DNA from: Steroidobacteraceae bacterium
Lineage (GTDB): Bacteria; Pseudomonadota; Gammaproteobacteria; Steroidobacterales; Steroidobacteraceae
Assembly: GCA_019634895.1 (NCBI GenBank)
Contig: JAHCAM010000024.1
Span: 1-36,044 of the forward strand
Length of the DNA: 36,044 nucleotides
Reading direction: 5' to 3'
The position numbers and the translations under genes were made by a program. Shown piece after piece: positions 14,777-25,747 of the stretch. Under the pieces are notes generated by a model, which did not search any database, was not told the origin of the DNA, and saw only the letters and a list, made by a program, of their open reading frames with translations. Position 1 is the stretch's first letter; each line of letters begins with the position of its first letter.

Positions 14777-15948
14777 TGCACGAACGACGTCCGCAGCGCG
14801 CCGTCATCGGTGTCGATGCCGAGCGCCTGCAGCAGCCGGTACGCGTAGAAATTGCCGGCGCCGACGCCGATATCCTGCCTGCCGAGCAGGCTCGCGAGCT
14901 CCTGGGACCGGCGGCCGTCCACGGTGAAGGCCACGGTCGGCGCGCGCTCCCCGGCGCGCGATCGGCCGATCAGCCGCACCTTCGGGTGCTGCGCCAGGAA
15001 GTCGAGCAGCGGCTGCAGCAGCGCGGTCTCGTGCCCGCGGAACAGCGTCCGCGTCGCCGCCGCCTGCGCGGCCGCCGGCTGGCCGCCATGGCCATGGTGA
15101 CCGGCGACGGCCTCCAGGTAATCCACCACGCCGTTGACCGTCGCGATCTGCGCGTGATCCGGGCCCGCCGGCGTGAAGCGCTTGCCCGGGTGACCCGCAT
15201 TGAAGAAGTGCCCCTGGTTCGGCAGCCTGGCGTTGAGGTCCCGGCGCAGGAACATCGCGCCGAGGTGCGGGCCGTACACCTTGTACAGGGAGAACAGGTA
15301 GAGATCGGCCCCGAGCGCGGCGACGTCGGGCAGGCCGTGCGGGCAGAAGGCGACGCCGTCCACGAACGCCAGCGCGCCCGCGCGATGGGCCAGGTCGGTG
15401 ATCTCGCGGACCGGGTTGATGCTGCCGACGACGTTCGAGCAATGCGTGAAGGCCACCATGCGCGTGCGCGAGCCGAGCAGGCGCTCGAGGTCCGCGAGCT
15501 CCAGTTCCGCCGAGTCCGGATCGACCTGCCACTCGCGCACGACGGCGCCGTCGGCGCGCAGCCGGTCCCAGGCGCCGATGTTGGCCTCGTGGTCCTGGTT
15601 GGTGACCACGATCTCGTCGCCCGGTCGCAGCTGTGCGCGCAGCGCCTGCGCGACCACATAGGTGTTCTGCGAGGTGGACGGGCCGAAGTGCAGCTCGTCG
15701 TCGCCGACGTTGAGCCAGGCGGCGAGCCGCGCCTTTGCCGCGTCCATCTGCTCGCCGGCGGTGCGGGACGGCGCGAAATCGTAATGGGGCTGGACCTTGG
15801 TCCGGCGGTAACAGCGATCGAGCCACTCGATCGTCTGCCGGCAGGCATAGGAACCGCCCGCGTTCTCGAAATGCGCGAAGCCGGCGAGCGACGGCTCGGC
15901 GAAGGCGGGGAACTGCGCGCGCACGAAATCGAGATCGAGGGCGGACAT
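14713..15948 (-). CDS. Class V aminotransferase / cysteine desulfurase-like protein
   Basis: A 411-aa PLP enzyme of fold type I. The N-terminal FENAGGSYA, the cofactor aspartate in FVDGV (D197) and the Schiff-base lysine K223 in SLYKVYGPH are visible. The overall pattern is that of the VC1184-type 'cysteine desulfurase family', whose members lack a proven sulfur-transfer role. No active-site cysteine loop of the IscS kind is evident, so a desulfurase function should not be assumed. It is the last gene of the long minus-strand run, 38 bases after the amidohydrolase stop, and overlaps the end of the convergent VTT gene by 64 bases. Confidence 0.88.
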   Translation of the reverse strand: MSALDLDFVRAQFPAFAEPSLAGFAHFENAGGSYACRQTIEWLDRCYRRTKVQPHYDFAPSRTAGEQMDAAKARLAAWLNVGDDELHFGPSTSQNTYVVAQALRAQLRPGDEIVVTNQDHEANIGAWDRLRADGAVVREWQVDPDSAELELADLERLLGSRTRMVAFTHCSNVVGSINPVREITDLAHRAGALAFVDGVAFCPHGLPDVAALGADLYLFSLYKVYGPHLGAMFLRRDLNARLPNQGHFFNAGHPGKRFTPAGPDHAQIATVNGVVDYLEAVAGHHGHGGQPAAAQAAATRTLFRGHETALLQPLLDFLAQHPKVRLIGRSRAGERAPTVAFTVDGRRSQELASLLGRQDIGVGAGNFYAYRLLQALGIDTDDGALRTSFVHYTSRPEVERMIAALDRLLSP

Positions 15949-15986
15949 CGGCGGGGTTCCCGGTGCGATCGCCGCCGTGCGGCGCC

Positions 15987-17324
15987 TCAGCGCCCGGCCT
16001 GGCGCGCGGCGACGCCGTCCAGTATCTCGTCGAGGCGCGCGCGCGGCAGCCAGCGCCCGCGCACCATGACGCCCTCGAGCCTGCGGACGTTGGCGAGGTC
16101 CGCCAGCGGGTCGCCGCCGAGCAGCAGGATGTCCGCCTCCAGGCCCTCGCGCAGCCGGCCGAATCGATCTTCCTGCCCGAAAAAGCGCGCCACGTTCACG
16201 GTGCCGGTTGCAAGCGCATCGGGCGGGGAGAGCCCGATCTCGCCGTACAGCTCGAGCTCGGCGAGCGCCGCGTCGCCCGGCACGTTGAACACCTGCGGTG
16301 CGTCGGAGGCCAGCAGGATCGGCACGCCGGCCGCGTGCATCTGCCGCAGCAGCTCGCGCCGCAGTTCGATGAAGCGCTCCGCGCGCGGTGCCGCGGCCGC
16401 GAAGCGTGCCCGCGCGTCCTGCCACTGTTGCGCCATGCGCGGCGACACGAAGCGCCAGGCCGGCCGCCGGCGCAGGTCCTCCGCCCGCGGCGGCTGCGCC
16501 CATTGCTCGATCAGCACCTGCGTCGGCGCCATCCAGCTGCCGGCTTCCCTGGTCGCCGTGACCAGTTCCGGAATGCGTTTCGCATCGGCACAGTCGGTGC
16601 GCTCGATGCCGAAGAAGCCGGCGGGCAGCTCGTCGTCGATGCAGCTGCCGTCGGCGAGCGCCTCGACGTACTGGTCCAGGTGGTCGATGGCCGACTGCCG
16701 CGCCGCGAGCGCGCGCCGCACGCCGACCTTGGCGGAAACGTGCCCGGCGAACGGGATGCCGGCCTCGTTCGCGGCCTCGACCAGGGCGTCGAACACCCCG
16801 GGCTCGAGGCCCGGGTGGATCTTCACGAAGTCGTAGCCGGCGGCTTTCTGCTCGCGCACCATGCGCGCCGCCGTTGCCGCATCCGGCGCGCTGTTGCCGT
16901 TGACCGACGGGCCGGAGGTGAACAGGCGGGGCCCGAGCAGTTCGCCGCGCGCCAGGCGCGCGCGCATGTCGAGATGTGCGGGCTGGCCCAGCATGCCGCG
17001 GATGGCCGTCTGCCCGTGGGCCAGATAGAGCAGCAGCACGTCCTCCGCGTAGCCCGCCGGTTCCGCTCCCGGCACGTGCGCGTGCATCTCGGCGAGTCCC
17101 GGCAGCAGGTAGCGTCCGGTGGCATCCACGATGGTCGCGCCGTCCGGGGCCGCGATACCGGTTGCAATGCGCGCGATGCGCCCGTCCTGCACCAGCAGGT
17201 CGTGCCCTTCGAGCACGCCCGGCGCGTCCATCGTGATCAGCGTGGCGTTGCGGAACAGCAGTGGCGGCTCCGCCGCCGTGGCCGCGCAGGGCAGGAGCAG
17301 CGACAGCAGCGCTGCCAGCCTCAT
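15987..17324 (-). CDS. Secreted amidohydrolase with intact metal motif
   Basis: A 445-aa amidohydrolase-superfamily protein with a signal peptide (MRLAALLSLLLPCAATAA). The small beta-sandwich is followed by PGLAEMHAH, which supplies the HxH pair of a binuclear metal site; K in DFVKIHPG (the bridging-lysine position), H in FAGHVS, H in IDHLDQ and D in LLASDAPQ complete it. This fits the imidazolonepropionase/prolidase-like group whose members cleave cyclic amides or dipeptides; the exact substrate is unknown. Its ATG overlaps the stop of the preceding amidohydrolase-like gene as ATGA, so the two are made together, probably at fixed ratio. Confidence 0.9.
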   Translation of the reverse strand: MRLAALLSLLLPCAATAAEPPLLFRNATLITMDAPGVLEGHDLLVQDGRIARIATGIAAPDGATIVDATGRYLLPGLAEMHAHVPGAEPAGYAEDVLLLYLAHGQTAIRGMLGQPAHLDMRARLARGELLGPRLFTSGPSVNGNSAPDAATAARMVREQKAAGYDFVKIHPGLEPGVFDALVEAANEAGIPFAGHVSAKVGVRRALAARQSAIDHLDQYVEALADGSCIDDELPAGFFGIERTDCADAKRIPELVTATREAGSWMAPTQVLIEQWAQPPRAEDLRRRPAWRFVSPRMAQQWQDARARFAAAAPRAERFIELRRELLRQMHAAGVPILLASDAPQVFNVPGDAALAELELYGEIGLSPPDALATGTVNVARFFGQEDRFGRLREGLEADILLLGGDPLADLANVRRLEGVMVRGRWLPRARLDEILDGVAARQAGR

Positions 17325-18595
17325 TTCGCGCCGTTCGACCGCAGCAGCTCCAGGTAGCGGTCCCTCAGTTCCGTCTGCCGCGAGCGCATCGCGACGGCCT
17401 GTCCCGCGATCCAGACCTGCTCCGCGACCGTCGTGACTTCCAGCGGATCGCCGCTCCACAGCACCAGGTCCGCAATCTTCCCGGCCTCGATGCGGCCGCG
17501 GTCGGCGCCGATGCCGAAGATGTCGGCCGCGCTCGAGGTGACGGCCGCGAGCGCCGCCTCCCATGGCAGGCCGTGCGCGACCGCATTGCCGGCGAGCTGG
17601 CGGTTTTTGCGCGCCATGTGGCCGTCGCCGGTCGAGAACGCGATGCGCACGCCGGCCTCGTGCAGGATCCTCGCATTGTCGAGGCGCGCGCCCAGGCGGT
17701 CGAAGCTGGCGGGCAGGTTGTCGAGTGCGTTCAGGATCACCGGCACGTCCGCGGCAGCCAGCTCCCGCGCGACCAGCCAGGCCTCGTCGCCGCCGGCGAT
17801 GACCGGCTTCATGCCGTGTCGCTGCGCGTAGGCGATCACCTGGCGGATATCGGAAGCGCGTTCGGCGCGGAACACGACCCGGCCGCCTGCCAGGTAGGAC
17901 TTGAGCGCGGCGCGGCCCTCGGGCTGCAGCAGCGCGCCCTCGCCGGCGGTCGCCGGCTCGCGAACTTCCCGGATCGCCTGGTCGAGCAACATGAACTGCG
18001 CGGCGCGGCTGCCGCCCGAGGCCGCGGCCGCAGTTGCGCCCCAGTGCACGAACAGCGTGCGGCTGCCGGGTTGCACCGCGTCGTAGCCGCCGTCCAGCAG
18101 CGCTGCCCCGCCCTGGCCTGCGATGAGGCTGGTGCTGCTGAGCGGGCTGACCATGGTCCAGGTCACGCCCTCGACGCGGGCCACGGCGGCGAGCGCGGAG
18201 CGCGGATTGAAGGCGCGCGTGACGTCGAACTCCGGGCGCCACTGGTGCTGCCACGCAGGCGCGGTCAGCGTGACTTCCTCGTCCACGGTCGCAGGCTCGA
18301 GCGACACCTCTTCGACGCCGATCTGCGTGAGCCCGCCGAACAGCCCGGGCGTCAGCGCGCGGCCCCCGGCGTCGATCACCGTGGCGCCGGCGGGCGCTGC
18401 GAGCCCGGGACCGAGCGCCGCGATGCGCCCGCCGCGGACCAGCACGTCCGCGTTCGCGAGCGTGCCGGCGGCAGATGCCGTGTGTACGCGTGCGTTGCGG
18501 ATGAGAAGATCCTGTGCGGAGGCCGCGCTGCCGGCGGCGCAGGCCGCGAGCGACGCCAGCAGAATGGCGGGCAGGCGCCGTGAGGTGCCGCTCAT
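17321..18595 (-). CDS. Amidohydrolase-like protein lacking the HxH metal motif
   Basis: A 424-aa protein with an exported N-terminus (either a signal peptidase I site or a lipobox LAAC with C19). The amidohydrolase frame is clear: RNARVHTASAAG, the beta-sandwich, and a C-terminal GRIEAGKIADLVLWSGDP. Where its neighbours read TPGLIDVHSH or LPGLAEMHAH, this one reads TPGLFGGLTQ (82-91), so both histidines are replaced (L89, Q91). H in QRHGMKP and D in FSTGDGH remain. Full binuclear catalysis is therefore unlikely; it may be a partner or structural subunit of the coupled amidohydrolase downstream (ATGA overlap). Paired genes of this kind occur in other gammaproteobacteria. It follows the lipase gene by two bases. 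Confidence 0.85.
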   Translation of the reverse strand: MSGTSRRLPAILLASLAACAAGSAASAQDLLIRNARVHTASAAGTLANADVLVRGGRIAALGPGLAAPAGATVIDAGGRALTPGLFGGLTQIGVEEVSLEPATVDEEVTLTAPAWQHQWRPEFDVTRAFNPRSALAAVARVEGVTWTMVSPLSSTSLIAGQGGAALLDGGYDAVQPGSRTLFVHWGATAAAASGGSRAAQFMLLDQAIREVREPATAGEGALLQPEGRAALKSYLAGGRVVFRAERASDIRQVIAYAQRHGMKPVIAGGDEAWLVARELAAADVPVILNALDNLPASFDRLGARLDNARILHEAGVRIAFSTGDGHMARKNRQLAGNAVAHGLPWEAALAAVTSSAADIFGIGADRGRIEAGKIADLVLWSGDPLEVTTVAEQVWIAGQAVAMRSRQTELRDRYLELLRSNGAK

Positions 18596-18597
18596 CG

Positions 18598-19935
18598 TCA
18601 GCTCAGGGGCAGGATCCGGAACACTCTGTCAGTCTGCTCGCGCCTGATTGTCATGTCCACCAGCACGGTCCGGTCGGGGCGGAACAGCCTGGCGATGCGC
18701 GCTGGCATCAGCTTGATGCTGCCGATGTCGTCGTAGCCGAAAGTCGAATAACCGACGGTCCGGGTCTTGCGGATGTCGGGCATGGCGGTGACGCTGATGT
18801 ACAGCGGCCGCTGCGGCGCGATCAGCTTCTCCTGCACCGCAGTGGTATTGAACATCAGGCTGCGGTAGGCGGCGTTGTCGCCGTAGACGTGCACCTTCGC
18901 CATCACTTCTTCCTGGATCGCGCGCGTCAGCCTGTCGTCCACCTTGCTGCCGTCTGGCGTCTTGGCGAATACCTCGAGGAAATAGTCGGTGACGAAGTCG
19001 TCCATGCTGTCGGTCAGCCTGATCACCGTGTCCTGGTAGCCTTGTGTGAAGCGCTTGCCGGCGCCGTCCTTGCGCGCCTGGTCGCTGAAGGCCTCGAGAT
19101 CCGCGCACAACGCCGCGAAGCCGCTGTCGTCCACGGTCAACGCCCGCTTGACGAAGCCGAGGACGGCAGGGTTGCGCGGACCGCCGTCCTTGAGCGCGAT
19201 CGTGCTGTGGTTGTCCCGCGGGATGCGGGCGAAGGCGGTGGCGCCATTCGCCTCGCGGATCGAGGGCGCCGGCGGCGATTGCGGGTCGGTGGCGAAGTTG
19301 AAGGTGACGAGCGCGGCGTTCAGGTTCGCGGTCGCGACGCGCACGGTGCCGTCGGTGCCGCTCTCGTTGGCGGCCGCGGCGATGCCGGAATAGCCGTCCG
19401 TGCCCACCAGCACGGTGCACAGGACGCGCCCCGGCCCGTACCAGTCGTCGCTCGAGAAGCGGTCGCGCAGCGCGAGCTCCCAGGAGAACGGGCTTGCGAC
19501 CTCGAGGCCCTTCAGGATGTGCGTGCCGGTCTGGAACAGCTTGTCGCTCTTGAAGCCCTTGACCACGCGGCCCATGAACGAGCGGCCCTTGTGCGCGAGT
19601 GGCGAGCCGAAGTTGGCCGGCGCCAGCATCAGCAAGCGGCGGATCGGGTTGGTCGCCGGCCTGTAGCAGCTCGTCATCCAGTGGCGCGCGACCAGGCCGC
19701 CCGTGCTGTGCACGACGACGTCCACGCTGCGCGGCGCGGTGGGCAAGTTCTCGGCCTGCCAGGCGCGCTGCATCGCGTGCGCCAGGTCGTCGAAGGTGAC
19801 GTCGTCGTCCATTGACACGTAGTCGCCAAGGCGCACGTGCTTGACGCCGGCGGCGATGCCGTCCGCGACCAGGCGATTGCCCAGCCGCCTGAAAGAAGCG
19901 TGCGTGTCGCTCCAGCCGTGCAGGATCACCAGCAT
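18598..19935 (-). CDS. Alpha/beta-hydrolase lipase or esterase
   Basis: A 445-aa protein beginning directly with the first core strand (MLVILHGWSD), including the oxyanion-type HGW at 6-8. The nucleophile elbow is VVVHSTGG with S77, an H-S-T-G-G variant of GxSxG found in lipase-like hydrolases. An acidic residue and histidine (RDNHSTIAL near the middle) could complete the triad. The C-terminal 150 residues are unassigned. No signal peptide is seen, so a cytoplasmic location is expected. The start follows the stop of the upstream membrane-protein gene with no gap (TGA-ATG), and the two are likely a functional pair. Substrate is unknown. Confidence 0.8.
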   Translation of the reverse strand: MLVILHGWSDTHASFRRLGNRLVADGIAAGVKHVRLGDYVSMDDDVTFDDLAHAMQRAWQAENLPTAPRSVDVVVHSTGGLVARHWMTSCYRPATNPIRRLLMLAPANFGSPLAHKGRSFMGRVVKGFKSDKLFQTGTHILKGLEVASPFSWELALRDRFSSDDWYGPGRVLCTVLVGTDGYSGIAAAANESGTDGTVRVATANLNAALVTFNFATDPQSPPAPSIREANGATAFARIPRDNHSTIALKDGGPRNPAVLGFVKRALTVDDSGFAALCADLEAFSDQARKDGAGKRFTQGYQDTVIRLTDSMDDFVTDYFLEVFAKTPDGSKVDDRLTRAIQEEVMAKVHVYGDNAAYRSLMFNTTAVQEKLIAPQRPLYISVTAMPDIRKTRTVGYSTFGYDDIGSIKLMPARIARLFRPDRTVLVDMTIRREQTDRVFRILPLS

Positions 19936-21282
19936 TCAGGCGGCTGCCCCGGGTTTCGCCGGCAGCCGCGGCAGGACGCCGACCCCCAGCCAGCCGGCGA
20001 GCGCGGCGGCGGCAAAGGCGAAGATGTCTCCCATCTCGACGCTGAACGTCACCGGCAGCAGCTTGACGCCGACGACGTACAGCGCGAACACGATGACGCC
20101 GACCAGGATCGAGACGATCAGGCCGACGACGAACGGGCCCATGTGCATGCCCCTGCGTATGCGTCCGGCGAGACGGACGAACCCGCCGATGAAGCCGCCG
20201 AGGCCCGTCGCGGCCATTGTCGGCCACGGCCAGATCACGCTCACCGGTGACGACGCACCGGGCGAGTAGCCCGCCGCGACCGCGGTGACGACCAGTTCCC
20301 CGGGGCTGTCGGTCCGCAGCGTTGCCCGCGCGATGCCGAACTCGTCGAATTCGGGCGGATCCGGGTCCGGCAGGAAGGCGCCCGGGGCGCGGATGCTGAC
20401 GGTGCCCTGGGGGCGGGCGTCGCCGCCGATCGCGCGCACCGTCACCTGCGTCGTCTGCATGCCGAAGGCCCGCAGGCGGTCGCCGTCCACGTCGACGATC
20501 AACGTCGGCTCGACCGGGACCCTCACCGAGACTCCTTCGCGCGAGAAATTGGACGCGATGCGAAGCGTGACCGGCTGGCCGATGACACGCGAAGCGACGC
20601 GGATGCGCTGGTACGGCGGACTCGTGACCTGCAGCGCGACCTGGTGCGGATCGACCAGGGCTGACTCGAGGACCTCGAACTGCAATGGCACGGTCAGCGA
20701 CCGCGGGCTGCCGGCGCCGAAGAGATCCGCCACGCCGATCAGGACGGTGCCGACGAACTGCCCGGTTTGCGCGTCGTACTGCAGCGGCTGTCCCACCAGC
20801 ACGTACGGCTTGAGCTGCACTTCCTCGTCGTCCTCGGCGAGTTGGCGCACGGCGCCCTCGAAACTTTGCAGCGATTCCGTACCGTCGGACTCGGTGGCCG
20901 CCACCTGCTCGGCCAGCAGCGCATTGGCTGCCCGCTCAGTCGGCGCATCCAGGGGCACAAAAAGGAGCTGGCCGCGAAGGAGGCGCGGCACGGCCGCGGC
21001 GGCGGCCGGGGGAGTCATGACCGCCGCGGGCGGTGCCGCAACCGGCGGCGCAGCCGCATCCGGCGGCAGCGTTGCCGGATCAGGCGTCGCTGCGGGGGGC
21101 GTGGCCACGCCCGGCGCCACGTCGGCGGCTCTCTGGATGACGGCCGGGTCCACGGGCACCGCCCGAGACCGGGTGATCTGCTGCTGCAGCTCCCTGCGCG
21201 CCTGCGCCGGCGTCTGCGCCAGCGCAAGCATCGGCATGCTCAAGAGGAGGACGACGACCAGATGGCGAGCTGTGCGGCCCAT
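19936..21282 (-). CDS. Exported proline/alanine-rich membrane-anchored protein of unknown function
   Basis: I do not recognise a family for the whole protein (about 448 aa from the chosen start). The visible parts are a signal peptide (LVVVLLLSMPMLALAQ), a low-complexity Ala/Pro/Pro-Pro segment of about 60 residues, a beta-rich middle, an Ig-like stretch (TVSIRAPGAFLPDPDPP then ELVVTAVAAGYSPG) and two or three C-terminal hydrophobic helices with GGFIGGFVRLAGRIRRG between them. This suggests a periplasmic domain anchored in the inner membrane. ATG at 21282 is preferred over GTG at 21309 because the signal peptide is then compact and GGGAG precedes it. The lipase gene follows with no gap, so a partnership with that hydrolase is likely. 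Confidence 0.68.
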   Translation of the reverse strand: MGRTARHLVVVLLLSMPMLALAQTPAQARRELQQQITRSRAVPVDPAVIQRAADVAPGVATPPAATPDPATLPPDAAAPPVAAPPAAVMTPPAAAAAVPRLLRGQLLFVPLDAPTERAANALLAEQVAATESDGTESLQSFEGAVRQLAEDDEEVQLKPYVLVGQPLQYDAQTGQFVGTVLIGVADLFGAGSPRSLTVPLQFEVLESALVDPHQVALQVTSPPYQRIRVASRVIGQPVTLRIASNFSREGVSVRVPVEPTLIVDVDGDRLRAFGMQTTQVTVRAIGGDARPQGTVSIRAPGAFLPDPDPPEFDEFGIARATLRTDSPGELVVTAVAAGYSPGASSPVSVIWPWPTMAATGLGGFIGGFVRLAGRIRRGMHMGPFVVGLIVSILVGVIVFALYVVGVKLLPVTFSVEMGDIFAFAAAALAGWLGVGVLPRLPAKPGAAA

Positions 21283-21301
21283 GGCTCCCTGCCCCAGGAC
21301 G

Positions 21302-21339
21302 AACGTCACCTTGACGTTTTCGGCGGACGCTACGCCGAA
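21302..21339. repeat. Two adjacent perfect inverted repeats before the membrane-anchored protein gene
   Basis: AACGTCA-CCT-TGACGTT (21302-21318) is a perfect 17-bp dyad, directly followed by TTCGGCG (21319-21325) and CGCCGAA (21333-21339) around a 7-base loop. They lie in the 87-base gap between the ATPase stop and the next start. The first looks like a protein-binding dyad; the second could form an RNA hairpin but lacks a U-run. They may separate or modulate expression of the downstream pair of genes. Confidence 0.5.
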
Positions 21340-21369
21340 TCGCCGTGCGGCGCAACCTCGACGACTCGA

Positions 21370-24099
<2,730 letters not shown>

Positions 24100-24120
24100 G
24101 GCGCGCGGGACCGCGCGCGC

Positions 24121-25554
24121 TCAGAGTTCGAAGTCGGATCGCGGCCTCGCGGCAGGATCCGCGCGGTCGTGGCGCAGCACGCCGTCCACGTAGACCTGGT
24201 CCGCGAGCGCGTACACGCTGAACGGGTCGCCGCTCCAGATCACGACGTCGGCCATCTTGCCGGGCTCCAGCGTGCCGGTCTGCTCGAGGATGCCGAGCGA
24301 CTTCGCGGGGTTCGCCGTGACCCAGCGGATCGCGCGCTCGGGGGCGATGGCGAGGCCCGCGCGCAGGCCGCGCGTCATCGCCTTGGCGGCTTCCTGGTTC
24401 AGCCGCTGGATGCCCTCCGAGGAATCGGAGTGCACGATCGCGCAGCCGCCGGGCGGCGCATCCACCATCGCCAGGTTCTCCTGCACGCTGTCCCAGGCCT
24501 CGAGCTTGAAGCCCCACCAGTCCGCCCACAGCGCGCCGCACACGCCTTCCTCGGCGAGCCGGTTCGCGAGCTTGTAGGCCTCGACGCCGTGGTGGAAGGC
24601 GGCGATGCGGAAGCCGAACTCGCGCGCGAGGTCGAGCATGATGCCCATCTCGTCGGCGCGGTAGCAGTGGTTGTGCACCAGCAGCTCGCCCTGCATCGCA
24701 GCTGCCAGCGTCTCGAGGCGCAGGTCCCGCTTCGGCGGCTTCGGCGCGGTGGCGTCCGGCTTGGCCTTCGATTCGTGCACCGCGAGCTTGGCCTCGTACT
24801 CCTTCCACTGCTCCATGTAGTCCTGCGCGTCGGCGAACGCCTGGCGGTAGCCCGCGACGTTGCCCATGCGCGTGGCGGGCGGCCGCTGCCTGCCGCCGTA
24901 GACGCGCTTCGGGTTCTCGCCGCAGGCCATCTTGAGTCCCTGCGGTGCGCCGGGGAACTTCATCGCCTGGTAGGTCGTCGCCCAGACGTTCTTGACCGTC
25001 ACGCCGCGCCCGCCGATCAGGTTTGCCGAGCCCGGCAGGAGCTGCATCGCGGTGACGCCGCCCTCAAGCGCGCGCTGGAAGCCCGGATCCTGCGGCCACA
25101 GCGAGTGCTCGGCCCAGACGCCCGCAGTCACCGGGTCGGTGGCCTCGTTGCCGTCGCTGTGTGCGCGCACGCCCGGGCTCGGATAGACGCCGAGATGGGA
25201 GTGCACGTCGATCAGCCCGGGCGTGACCCAGCGCCCGCTTGCGTCGATCACGATCGCACCCGTTGGCGCCATGAGTCCGCTGCCGATGGCGCGGATGCGG
25301 CCGCGCTCGAGGAGCAGGTCGCCGGCATCGATGCGGGTGCCGGTGCCGGTGAGGATCGTCGCGTTGCGGATCAGGACCGGTGCGCCCTGGTCGGGCGCCT
25401 GGTAGGTCGAGGCGAAAGGCGCGGCGACCCCGGCCTGCGGCTCCGCAGCGGCTGGCGCCGCCGCCATCGGCGACTGCGTCGCGCAGGCCGCGACCAGGGA
25501 AATGCCGGAGGCGGCGAGCAGCGAAGCCCATGCATTGCGGCTCGTGGCGGACAT
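24121..25554 (-). CDS. Lipoprotein amidohydrolase (imidazolonepropionase-like)
   Basis: A 477-aa amidohydrolase-superfamily enzyme. The signal ends in the lipobox VAAC, with C24 as the likely lipidation site, so it should sit on a membrane facing the periplasm. Metal-site residues are all present: HSH in TPGLIDVHSHLG, HNH in LLVHNHCYRADE, HH in AAFHHGVEAY and D in IVHSDSSEG. The ATG at 25554 is chosen; an in-frame start 81 bases upstream would place extra residues before the signal. It is closely related in layout to the metal-deficient protein at 17321-18595 (compare LLPGSANLIGGRG with PLSSTSLIAGQGG). Function is probably cleavage of a cyclic amide or dipeptide; substrate unknown. A promoter is visible upstream. 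Confidence 0.9.
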   Translation of the reverse strand: MSATSRNAWASLLAASGISLVAACATQSPMAAAPAAAEPQAGVAAPFASTYQAPDQGAPVLIRNATILTGTGTRIDAGDLLLERGRIRAIGSGLMAPTGAIVIDASGRWVTPGLIDVHSHLGVYPSPGVRAHSDGNEATDPVTAGVWAEHSLWPQDPGFQRALEGGVTAMQLLPGSANLIGGRGVTVKNVWATTYQAMKFPGAPQGLKMACGENPKRVYGGRQRPPATRMGNVAGYRQAFADAQDYMEQWKEYEAKLAVHESKAKPDATAPKPPKRDLRLETLAAAMQGELLVHNHCYRADEMGIMLDLAREFGFRIAAFHHGVEAYKLANRLAEEGVCGALWADWWGFKLEAWDSVQENLAMVDAPPGGCAIVHSDSSEGIQRLNQEAAKAMTRGLRAGLAIAPERAIRWVTANPAKSLGILEQTGTLEPGKMADVVIWSGDPFSVYALADQVYVDGVLRHDRADPAARPRSDFEL

Positions 25555-25606
25555 GCCCAATTCAGGAGTCCTCGGATGGCCGGCGCGGCGCGCGGGTGTT
25601 GCGGGC

Positions 25607-25635
25607 AGATTACGGTCGCAAGCCACCAGCGGCAA
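25607..25635 (-). promoter_or_regulatory. Possible promoter of the amidohydrolase-ATPase transcript
   Basis: On the minus strand TTGCCG (25635-25630) and TAATCT (25612-25607) are separated by 17 bases, about 50 bases before the amidohydrolase ATG. The 193-base gap between this gene and the S9 peptidase gene holds nothing else I can identify. A separate transcript starting here would carry the amidohydrolase and probably the ATPase. Confidence 0.45.
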
Positions 25636-25747
25636 GCCTTGCGGCCGAAGTCCGGCATGCCCGAGGCGCCGCGCCGCGTCCGCACGGCCGCGGACATCCT
25701 CGAAGCCAGGCGCAGCGGGCGCGCCGGACAGATCAGGGAGGCCGGCG

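Noticed and set aside
14713..15948. Calling the class V protein a cysteine desulfurase (IscS/SufS)
   Set aside because: The PLP site is present but no active-site cysteine loop is visible and no sulfur-transfer genes are nearby.
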